A stretch of DNA of 64,000 nucleotides, from assembly GCA_024734495.1 (NCBI GenBank), contig JALMQS010000066.1:6505795-6569794 (forward strand). Reading direction: 5' to 3'. Positions 37,201 through 49,200 of this stretch are shown piece by piece (within the stretch, counting starts at the first letter, position 1; each line of letters opens with the position of its first letter). The notes under the pieces are model-generated. The model saw only the letters and a list, made by a program, of their open reading frames with translations. It was not told where the DNA came from and made no database searches. The translations under genes and the position numbers were made by a program. Origin of the DNA: Forficula auricularia. Taxonomy: Eukaryota; Arthropoda; Insecta; Dermaptera; Forficulidae.

Positions 37201-40200
37201 ACTTTTAGTCCTTCAAGGTACTTCAAGAAATTAAAAAAGAACATAATTCTTATAATAATAAAACTTGAACAAGATGCGAGGTAGGTTTCACAAAATTAAA
37301 TTTCTTCGCCTTTTGACCCATCTTGATCAAATTTCACCCAGTTACTTTATACTCTATAGCAGGGCTTCTTAAACTTTTTTTAAAAGGTAATCTGACAGTG
37401 CACGCCCCCGCACGAATCGAACTTAGCTGGGGCACTGCCTGCCGGTGCCCCCAGATCATTGTCAAACTATGAATGATTTCTTCTAGTAGTTTTGGTTAGA
37501 GTCACATTTCCAAATAAATTTCTTTAATAATTAAAATAATTTTTTCCGACATAAATAGCATATTTTTTTAATTTCTGAGGAATAAATTAAATATTGTGTC
37601 ATCTTCGAATGCCATTCTCTTGCATTGCATAAGAGATACATTAACTGATCAGTGGTGTCATGAACACAATGCCCCAAGCACACAATGCCGATAGTGCTAC
37701 ATCTCGAATTTATCGGAGATCAGAATGAAGAATCGAAAAGATTGTTCTGAAATTCAAACCCATTTAAAAGTAGGAGACATTTTCGTTGATCCACTTGGCT
37801 AATTATTATATATCTATATATCATTGGCAGGCAGTCACTTTTCTTCTCTCCAAAAAAATTCTTCATTTTAAAACTTTTATTTTATTCTTTGCTCTTTGTT
37901 GCAAAATTTATCAAAGAATTTTTCGTAATTTTTTAACTTTAACATTAGATTTTTTTGATGACACAGTATGAAAATAGTTTTTAAATTTTAGGAATGCCCC
38001 TCATTCACCGCATCCATTCAAAATTTCAAATCTTTCACCAATTTAATTCATGTTTTCAAAAAAAGCTATCAGCTTCGTTTCAGGATATCTCATAAATATA
38101 TTACATTACATTACACCAACAGAAGACACTATTTACATTTTTCGATCGAAAATAAAGAGTAAAATTAGTTTATTTTTTAATAAAAAAGAAAAAAAATGAT
38201 AATCTAATTTTCTTTTGTTTTTCCCATTGAATAATTCTATTTTTCCTGCCATGTTATATAACAAATCGAATACTAAGTACTACTATTCATTTACGTTTTT
38301 ATCGTTCAGCTCAATTTTTATGATATCATCTTTCATAAATAGATTCTGATTTTTTTTTCTTTTTTGTTTCATAATTCATTAGTCTTGAATCTAGTGCACG
38401 TACACGGACTTATTATACTATTTTCCTTATTTCTGGATTTAAATTTTTTTAACCAACCAATTTCAAATTCCTTTGTTTATTTATTTATTTGCAATGTTTG
38501 ACTTTTCCTTAATGATTAGAGAAAACGAAATGCGAATTCATGATTCTTGATGAGAAGGAAGAAAGGGCTGGTTGGTTGTATTGCTCTTGCCCTGGGACTA
38601 TTTTTATGAGCGAGTGTTTCGCAAGTGGCATGCCACGGCTTGGTGTGTGACTCAGCGTAGACACAATACGTGATGGTGACCAGGTCTGATTCATTTGTGT
38701 TGTGCGTAGGTGTATCCAAGTCCGCCGCCTCCGGGTCCCACAGGGCCGCCACCGCCCCCCAATCCTTCGGCAGCTTCCGGCACAGCACCTGCTACTTCCG
38801 CTGCCCCTTCAGACATCGGCTACCCACCCCCGCAATCGCAGTCCACGCAGCAGCCGCCTCCGACGATCCAGGCGCCGCCGCCCCCGCCACCTACCGGACC
38901 TACCTACTACGTAACTACTGCGCCCCCACCATCAGCCTACGGACCACCTCCGGGCCCCCCCAGCGGCCCCGGCTGTTTTGGACATTCTCCGCCGCCCCCA
39001 AGGCTGGCTTTTGTGGGTACGTGCATACCATACATTTCTTTACTTTCAACACTCACAAACAGTATTAATAACTTTAAGTCAAGATTCAAAGGGTGGTAAA
39101 ATAAACAAATAATATTTTTTTCAAAATCAAGAATTAATCAAAGTTAAACTTTTCGACTATTTAATTTCAACTTTCCGAGCCACTCAGATTTTACTCGGTA
39201 CTCTCAGGAAGAAGCCTAATATTGAATTCACGCAAAAATTTTCAATTTTTCATTTTGCTCATTGTCATGGGCGCCGGCAGTGGGGTGCAAGGGGGTGCAC
39301 TTGCACCCCCTGTTAAAAAAAATACACAGAAAAAGATTAAGAATTGATTTGAATTTTACATTAACTTAATTGACATAACCTAAATGTCTATAAAATTATA
39401 AGCCTACCTATAATTATAAGGATACACTATTATAAATTATATTTTTTTAGTTAATAGTATAACTTTTAAGAAGTTAGGTGTTGGTTTTAGGTGAAACATT
39501 TTAATATAATAATAAAACTTGAGCAAAATGCGAGGTAGGTTTCACAAAAAAGAAATAATACAAAATTGAGTTTTGTATTATTTCTTTTTTAGTGAAACCT
39601 ACCTCGCATCTTGCTCAAGTTTTAATAGTATAGTGTGTAGATGCAGATTCACATCCCCTGAAAATAATCCTGCCTGCGCCCAGGCTCATTGTGTTTAAAA
39701 ATGTCTGTAACGTGAAAAAAATCATTTTTTAATCATGGTTTTTTTTTCTGTTTGTGTCTCTGAATTCATGTTGATAACTTAAGAACGAAAAATCGTAGAA
39801 AGTTTATTCTTGTGCTAAAATATTTGTATTTCCAATGAGGAGAATTGATTCGGTTTTAGGCTTTCTCACTTGAGAATTTTTTGTTCAAAAATATAGAAAA
39901 GTTCATTTTTTGAAATTTTAATCCGTTTCTATACTAAAAATTAATCAAAAATCGAACAGGTGGGTTTTGAATTAAGATTTAATAAATTATAAACAAAAGT
40001 TTTTTGAATAAATTTGAATTCACGGAAGTTAGGCTTAAAAAATGATATTGAAAAAGTAGTCATCAACTAATCCTTCTATAAAGAAAATGGCGTCAAAAAT
40101 TATTAATTCACCGAAAATGCAAACAGCGTACTGAGTCTTCAAAAAGTTTCATTTTTCCTCTAAATTATTGTTTCAAATCTCATAAGTGAATCTATTTAAT

Positions 40201-43200
40201 AAATTAAAAATCTCTTATCATTGGATTAGAAATGCAAATCATCACTAGGCAATTAATAATTGTTTATAATCATTTATTTTTATTATTTTTTTTCACATTT
40301 TCATTAAAAAAATAAATTATTATGTAGAATTGATGGAAAGGTAGCCTAAGAATAATAAAAAATAAAATTCCAAATAAATTAATTTATTGGATCGTCATTT
40401 TCATCCTCGTAAACACAGACATTTCGGGGTATCTTCCTTGTTTCTTCAGGGCTTAAAAGGGCCACCAAAGGAAGCATACAAGAAACTTCCCTTTTCTCTC
40501 CTTCAAAAGAATATTGTTATATCTCGCCAGAATCATCAATAGAATATATTTTTTATTATAAAATTAATATACCTAGATAAGAGATATATTCGCCTTAGAA
40601 AGTAAACCTGCTAACTCACAACAAGGAAATTTTACAGGGCAGAGAAAAACAAACAAAATTTAATATTGTTGTTATGGAAAAAACTATTTTTCACATTTTT
40701 TTACTATAACCTACGATCGTTAATTTTAAGTAGCAGTTTTACTTGGAGGATGCTGCATCTCTTTTTCTTTCGAATGGTATTAAAATGTCATAAATTATAA
40801 AAAATTTAGTTAGCATGTTTACACTCTAAGCCGTCGATATGGTAATTATAAATATATACTCTTCATTTCTTAAAATCATATAGATATATGTTTAAAAATA
40901 TTTTAAAAGGCCAATCCACTGGTTCTATGAAGTGCACAAAAACCCCTTTTTCATCTAACATCCAAACTTTTGGAAAAACAAAGATAATTTTCGTAAATGT
41001 TGAAATTTTTTTTTAATTTTTATATCGCATGTCATGGGGACATACACCAAGGAGACTGACTCGTCAAAATATACATTTCAAAAATATATTTATTAGGTTT
41101 TTAAAATATGTATTTAATAGTACGCAACAACAACAAATAAAATTCTTTAAAAAGTCATGTAGGTACTTTATTTATTTTACAAACTTTATTCAAAATTTCA
41201 ATAGTTTTATCCTTTTCAATTATTTTTAGAGGCTCAAATTTAGTAAGAATAAATACTCCTAAAATGAATTAAAAACATTTATCATTATCTTATGAATAAA
41301 TAAATAATAGCCTTCACCATCAAATCAACAAACAGGATTTAAAAATTATCATTTTATTTCTTTATTCTAAAATTACAGAAAATCGTGTGATTTCGACCTG
41401 ACTTGTCTTTAAAAATGAATTATGATTTGATATGGTGCAAGTGAGATTAAGATATAAAAAGTTATCTTTTTGACATACACACATTTATCGTGTGTAGGCG
41501 GAATTCGTTTATGGGGAATAATAAATAAATTTTCAACAATAATTGCAACATCGAATATTTTACACCTACACCTTGGTTGGGATAAATTGTACTTTTTACC
41601 TGAATTAAATTAAAAAGATAATTGGGTATATTAACATTAAATAAATGCCAAATCAAACGTTTATCTGTAGTTTAGATTTTAGATGAAATTGAAGGACTAA
41701 GAGCAAAAATCAATTACATATATATATAATTAATCATCAGAAAAGCTATTAACAGTTGTTTAAACCTCTTCGCAACTTGAACCTGTATTCAAAAGATCTT
41801 GAAAGAAAGATTTACTCGGTACATATATCAGTCAGGCGGGCCATATAGCATTGAACTCACTCACTTTTATTTATTTATTTATTTATTACTTATTAGAGAT
41901 ATTTGAAATGTGTGAAAAAATCAATTTCAAGAATTATTTCTCTTTCTGTCTATTAGGATTCGATATTAATAAAAACTCAAAAGCAGAAAGTCATTGAAGC
42001 TCCATTCTGCCTAAAGAGTTGAAAATTTTTTCGATTTCCTAGCTTCCTATGTTAAATTTGAAAAATGTTGAAAATTTGAAATAAATTGAATTACCATATC
42101 TTATATGGATAACTATTGAAATGTTGTAACTAATAAACTGGAATTTGATATTCAAGTTTTCTTACAATTTTTTGTCAATAAGTTGAAATGGCTCTACAAC
42201 CCCTCCCCCTTTAATCATTTTCTGACGACACACTTGGTCATGACGTCATGACGAATAATAATCTTGTGCGATTTATTCCTGATGCAATATTGCACAAGAA
42301 GCATGTCCGCTTCTGTTCATGCAGGTTTAGGGCCCAGTGAGCTCGCAAGTAAGTAGATTCACCAAGGGGATGAGTTACTCTACTATTTCAAGTTAAGTTT
42401 AAAAATAAAACAGGGCCCAATTAGTGTAGCTACAATGTGTGCCTTCAGAACATTATTGTAGCTCGTAAACTAAATAGAATAAAAACTTGAAATTTAGAAG
42501 TTATATGTAGTCATTTTTCCGCAAATCAAAAATCGGATGATTATTTGGAGGAGTGTTGATATGGTCAAAAATAAAAAATAAAATATTTTTTATCATAGAG
42601 TGTGGGGTTTATCCCTCTTTAATTAGAATTTAGTTATTTTTTTAATTTATTTCGATTTAAAATAGAAGGTGTGATAGAGCTAAAAAGTGGCCGTTTTGAG
42701 GTGATATTTGTAACTGTCGGCGTTTTGAAATGGCTTATTATATTCTAAAATTAAGAAACAATTCCACAATTTACTTATTCTCTCCTTATTCAAATACAGA
42801 TCCGAATAATACCTTAATAACCTTGAGGCTTGGTTTTAAGTATCCACCGTAATTACGGAACGAAAGTTCATTCTGTCGCCAAAATGTTTGCATTTCCTAT
42901 ACAAAAAATTGATTAGATTCTCGACTTACTAACTTTATATTTTTCGAAAATGCTGAAAATTACAAAAGAACAAATTATCTTATGGAGAACTATTGAACAG
43001 ATGTAGCTAATAAGCTGACACTTCACTTTAAAAAAATAATAATTCAATGAAGATATTTTTACTTTATCCAATGCGAAGTATGGGTAAAGTATTGTAATCT
43101 GTCTCGTGGCAAGCGCGGCTTCAAAGGGTCCTCAGGTAGAGACTACGGAACCCATGGTTTCAATTAAAGTGACAAATTGTAGTATTCAATTAGGTTGAAT

Positions 43201-46200
43201 TTTAGCACGTGCCGGTTTTGCAAAAAATTATATGGGATCTCGTCGAGAAGCCAAAAAGTGCGATTTTTTCTTTTGGTGCGTGCGGATGGATGTATATATG
43301 GATAGATGGATGTTATCGTTTTTTCCGTCCACGATTTTTTCTACTCCGTTGCACCGATTGAAATGATATTGAAAACCTACCATTATTTTATCAAAATTTA
43401 ACGCTTATTAATTTTTGGTACATATCGGCCCAATTTTCTAAATGTTATGAAAATGACTTAACCAATTTTGATGAAATTTAATATCCTAATTAAATACCTT
43501 GGGGACCACATAAAAGGTTATATAGAGTTTTTAGTAAGATTATATTTTAAAGTGCTTTACACTAGAGTAAGATAGTACTTTTTTTAAAATTCTTTAAAAT
43601 TTATTCATTTAATCGGTTTAATATAGCTCTTTTAACCTAACTTAAGCAAGAGTGGATAGGCTTCTCTCTGTGAAATGCTAAAAATTTGGGAGGAAAGTTT
43701 ATAAATAACCATAGCAACTGCGTTGTTTTCTTATCCGTTACCTTTGCTAAAGACATGGAGGAATCGACTTAAAATCAAAAATAGCCATCGATTCTCATCT
43801 AATACTTGAGGAATAACAATTCTACTTTGGATTTTTGACGTTTCGATTATTATTTGTAACCATTGCTGAAGACATGGAGGAATCGACTTAAAATCAAAAA
43901 TAACAATCGATTTTTATCTAATACTAGAAGAATAACCTCATGCATTCAATTGTTGATGTTTTGACTATTAATGTCAACCTTTACTGGAAACGTGGAAGAA
44001 TCGACTTAAAATCAAAAAGACTAAATTCTTTTTTTGGTAAACAACTCAAGCTTGAGGTTTAAATTCAATGTAGAATGTTTATTCCTCAAGAATTAGATGA
44101 GAATCAATCGCTATTTTTGAATTTAAGTCAACATGGACTGCAAATAGCAAGTGATATCTGATTAATAATAAAGGAATAAACATATTAATATTCCGAATGA
44201 CATTGGATAAAGTTTAGCAACGATCTGTTGCAGTTTATATTAAATATGGAAGGTGTCTTGCAAGAAATTCAATTAAATTGGCTAAAGAGATGATTGCTTA
44301 GTGTTATTTTGTTGTTGTTTTTAGATGCAGCTGGTACCGCTGCCGGTTATCAGCCGTGTCCCTGTCCGCTGCAGTCGTGTCCAAAAAACGTCCGTGCTGG
44401 GCCTCTTACTGGTGCCGGTAAGGGGCCTGGCGCGAATTCCAAGCGGCCGCTCCCGCCTGTCGCCCTGGCGCTTCCACTTGAGCCTTCAGGCGCCCTCGGG
44501 CCTCCAAGTCCTGCACGCGGAAGCGCAGGAGTGCCTTTGCCACCGAGCCCTGCGCCTGCAGCTGCCTGCTGGCCAGACCGCCTCTTGCAGGTACCCTAGC
44601 TAATCCAACACCCCCATTATTCACCGTCTCTCCTCTACTATAAGCCTAACCCGAAGAGAATTTCCGCAAGGTATTGAGCTGACAATTTGAGAGAATAGGT
44701 ATTCGACATAAAGAGGGGTGACAAAAAATAATTTTTAGAAAAAAAACCGAGAGACTTCAAAAAAATTAAATGCAACAAATAAAATAATAAGAACTCAAAA
44801 ATCAAATAAAATGAACTAAAAGGTATAAAATAATTATCTTATTTACCTACAACTAAACGATGAAATTGTTACGTGAAATCACTTTTTTGAAGTCGGTGCC
44901 AAACATATACATTTTATGACTCTAGTACGTTTGCCGGGTAATGAAGACAACATCGCGTAAGCTCGCTTATATAGTTTGTTTGGCACCGACTTCAAAAAGT
45001 GATTTCATGTAACAATTTCATCGTTTAGTTGTGACTAAATAAGATAATTATTTTATACCTTTTAGTGCATTTTATTTGATTTTTGAGTTCTTATTATTTT
45101 ATTTGTTGCATTTAAATTTTTTAAAGTCGGTTTTTTTTTCTAAAAATTATTTTTATTTTTCTCTTTTTAGTGATGTTAAGAACATAAATCATCCTTAACT
45201 TACGAGTATTAACATAGATATTTCACACATTTATATCAATCATATATAGCAATAATTCATAAAAAACATTTATTATTGACTAGAATCAATTTTGAACTGA
45301 TGATCAATTGAAATATTATTTTTTCTTAATTATCATATTACGCAATCAATTCTCAATTAAATAAAACTATCATTACAAACAAATCTATGATAGAAACTCA
45401 TTAAGAGTCAATTCATTTTTATAATAATACATATCAATATATACACCTTTATTACATTTTTCTTATATATAAACATTAATACCTGCCCAAACAATACAAT
45501 TAAACAAAACAACCACAATCACAGCAATGACACTATAAGACTGTAGGATTCTGATATGTTTTCTGAATCCATTTAAAAATTCACACATTCATCAATATTT
45601 TTCAATATATAAAGCTATTTTTTTATCTTCCTCTTGATCCAATTCATCTCATAATCTAGAATTTACACACCCTCAAAATCGAAACTATGTTTGTTGTCGA
45701 TAACATGAATAGACAAAGCGGGGACCACCTAATTCCCATTGAACGATGACACATGTTCTTTTATTCTTTGCCTCAAGAGTCTTGAAGTTTCCCCAATATA
45801 TTTGTGGGCTTTTTTATCTTTTTTGCAAGTGTAAAAAAATCTTTCAATTTAAAAATAATTTAAAAATTAAGTCACTTAAGTTCTGGAAGAGGATTTTTTA
45901 TAATTCTATAGATCAATATTTTTTTTTTAATATAATTTAAAAAAAAAACTTAATTAGAAAATCGTGTTAGTTTATTAATAAAATATTAAAATATGATCGA
46001 AAAAACTTATCCCGTCTTAAGGGATACAATTTAATTTTAAAATTAGTTTTAATCTGCTTTTTATTTACATATTTGAGCTATAATACCATATATATTGAAG
46101 GAGACAATAAAAGAGTGTGTCTTCTGCTGGAATTATAAATTTTATTTATTTATAACGAGACTATAGTTTCGAGGGCTTTGCCCTCTTCATCAGTCTATTA

Positions 46201-49200
46201 CAATGGATTCATAAATTAATTCCTGTGAATCCATTGTATGATTGCAGCAGGAAAATATACGCTATTTATTGTCTCCTTCAATATATGAAAATTCTGCTAC
46301 TCGGCAAAAACTTTCAATTTAATATCATATATTATTTTTTGTTGGCCTCGGGAACCTAGATGCCCATTTAGCCCACCGATAGTACCATATATGTTCACAT
46401 CAAAAATATTATTTCAATAAATTATGAAAAAATTTTAGCAAAGTTTTATTTATACCCCACGGGAGAGGCAGTGTACCCATGTACTCATGTTCCTATGCCT
46501 GAATTATACAATAGTGGGTTAGGGGGTAGGTACACTTTTGAGACAAAAAATCCTTTTATTATTTAATATTTACTTCTTCTAGTATAGAACCAACCTTTCC
46601 ACAAAGTTTCAGATCACATATAGTTCTGTACTCAACAAACGTGAAGGCCAGGGTTTGATTCTTGGATGGTTCTTGTGTCTTTCTTTATTTTCTAATTTGA
46701 TAACAAGCAAAAAATCCTTTAAGTTTCTGCTCAATTGAATACAAGTACTTTTCGGAACTTTATACCAAAATAAATTTAATGAAACGTTTTTTTATTGAAA
46801 TTTATTCTTTGAATCGCATTATTCTTTAAATTGTTCTTTTTCGCGTGTCCTTGTTTATTCTTTATATTTATTTATTTTCTTATATCAGGTGGCTCCCGAA
46901 GATAAAGCGACAGTGCCTCAAGACACACAAGCTCTTCTGCTGACAGTGAAACAAGAGACCACTGAACCTGAAGTGACAGCAGAAGAAGCAATAGAACCCC
47001 CAGCTGAAGAACCCTCAGCTGATCCTCCTGCGGAATTTCCTGAAGAGAAACCTCAAGAGCCCCATAAAGAACCTCCTACAGAACCTTCCCCAGTAACAGG
47101 AATAAAACGTAAACGAAAAGCCCCGTCATCTTCCTCGGCACCTTTACCTCCGCCCCCAAAATGTCGCCGGCGTCATCTGACATTACGCCAAGCATCAGTC
47201 CCACCCAGTCCTGTCCCACTTCCTCCACCCAATCCCCGTGCAGTAGCCAAACGTAGAAGACATTCAACAACGTCCGCAACGTCGGCAGCCTCTAAACGAC
47301 GGATAGAGAACAATAACAAGAAACAGAATGCTTCCTTGATGGTCGCCATTCCAGCTCCGCTCATCAACATCTCGCCCAAATGGTCAAATGGCTGGTCATG
47401 GAAAGGCGAGAGTTTTACAGCCAAAGTTTTTATTACGGTAAATAAATGATGTACAATTAAAAAGGAGTAAATTTATTATTTTCCTAAAAACCAGTCATGA
47501 CTAGATAGGATTCAATTCTTAATTTAATGATAAATCCCGATATTAATCATCGATGATACAAAAAATTTTCATTCATTGCGTCAAGTTTTTGTTCACAATA
47601 GTAACTTTTTGAATTGTTTTAATTATTATTAAAGATATTAATTATTTATCTATCTACGAGTGATAATTTATTAATTAAATCTTTATTTTTATAGAATGAT
47701 AGTCCACTTGTTACACGTCGATGTTACCCCTCAATGGAGCATAATGGAGGTGACATCATCTGCCCTGGTGATTGTATCCTGCTGAAATCAGGACAACGTC
47801 GATGTGATTTACCATTTGTCGCTAAAGTTGCAGCTCTTTGGGATAATCCTGAAGATGGTAATAAATTTCATTTGAATTATATACTATAAACTTTTTTAGA
47901 CAAAAATTTAAAGACTGACTCAAAATAGAACAGAGAAATACAAATCGAAGTATTGAGTTAACTTGAAAAATTTTCCTATTTTTTTTTTTTTTTTTTTTTT
48001 AACATGTTTATAAATGTCTGAAAAGCTAAGAATAATCATTTTCAATCACATTTATCTGTCTCTCCGATACAATAAATCAAGAATGTGTACAAAATTAATT
48101 CTATTTTCAAAATGAAAATTTGGGACAATATAACTTAAGAACTTAAGATTGAAAAATACAGAAAGGCAGCTACCGAACTATTGTTATAATAATAAGAGAT
48201 GGTTACATAAAATTTAAATATACTGTTTTCAGGTGAAATGATGATGTCTCTATTGTGGTATTATCGCCCAGAACATACCGATACCGGACGAAAACCCTGT
48301 GATGTTGCTGATGAAATACTTGCATCACGCCATAAAGATATCAACAGCGTAGCTTGTATTGAGGACAAATGTTATGTCCTTACATTCAACGAATATTGCA
48401 GGTAATTAATTTAATTTTATATTTAGAATTGATTTTAGATTAAATTTATGTGATATGTGATATATGGCCACCTCCCTGGTATAATGGTCAGCATGTCTGG
48501 CTGGCAACCCCGAGGTCTCGGGTTCGATTCCCGGCTATACCCAGACATTTTTTCTGTAAGTAAAGGGTCTGGAAATAAAATTAAGTGGGAGATAAAATTA
48601 ACCTAATTTATCGCGCGGAGAATTTACCACTGTTCGAAGCCCTTAATAAACTTAGTAAATTGGATTGTATCTAACTTTCTGAGATTTGGCTCGTGATCCC
48701 GGCTTCTTTCCTTCTATTCTGTTCTTTTCACGATGGAGGGGCCATCCCATACAGGCCTTTAGGGGATGCACCTTCTGGTGTATCTCCTTCTCACATCAAT
48801 ATCATTAAAAAAAAAAAAAAAATACGTAAATACCAAAAAACAATCTATTTGTACTATTTCGGTCGATGTGATTGCTGAATAATATTTTAGAAAGAGAAGT
48901 ATGAATGAAAAGAGAAATTAAAAAGATTATATTAGAATTAAAGTATTTTCTTCAGATAATTAAGAAAATGGAAACTGGAACATTTAGATAAGTGAAATTA
49001 TTGGCATGGGATAAAGTCAAAATTAATCTTACCCCTGATGAGTAATCTACTATATGATGTCACAATTGAATTTTTTGAACAAAGTACTCTGAAGATAAAT
49101 TCTAGTCTATTGAACGATTATCAATAAATGCAACTTATTCAAACCGATTATTTACTTTATTCCTTTTTATGATTGTTTTAAAGAAACGGTCTACTTTAAT

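Larger units (their letters stand above)
34240..38709 (+). other. Intron 1 (4470 bp)
   Basis: GTGAGA...GCGTAG. It holds the composite element at 34350-35070, a hAT MITE (35656-35851) and a large foldback (36255-37175). The rest is plain AT-rich sequence. Confidence 0.8.
39017..44324 (+). other. Intron 2 (5308 bp)
   Basis: Holds a hAT MITE with a nested foldback (39257-39692), dispersed repeat D (39690-40160, 41880-42080, 42700-43000) and repeat P copy 2 (43043-44137). No extra exon was seen. Confidence 0.75.
44591..46888 (+). other. Intron 3 (2298 bp)
   Basis: Holds a long foldback (44705-45160) and family B copy 3 (46083-46333). Confidence 0.8.

Noticed and set aside
37365..37450. hAT-like end CAGGGCTTCTTAAAC
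   Set aside because: No partner end or 8-bp duplication could be found, so no element can be delimited.
40415..40455. Hammerhead-like text (CTGAAGA ... GAAATGTC) on the - strand
   Set aside because: Helix I does not pair and helix II is weak; at best a decayed relic of a Penelope-type core.
48470..48541. Functional tRNA gene
   Set aside because: A and B boxes are exact, but the anticodon and variable region are too short and a long body with an A tail follows, so it is a SINE head.
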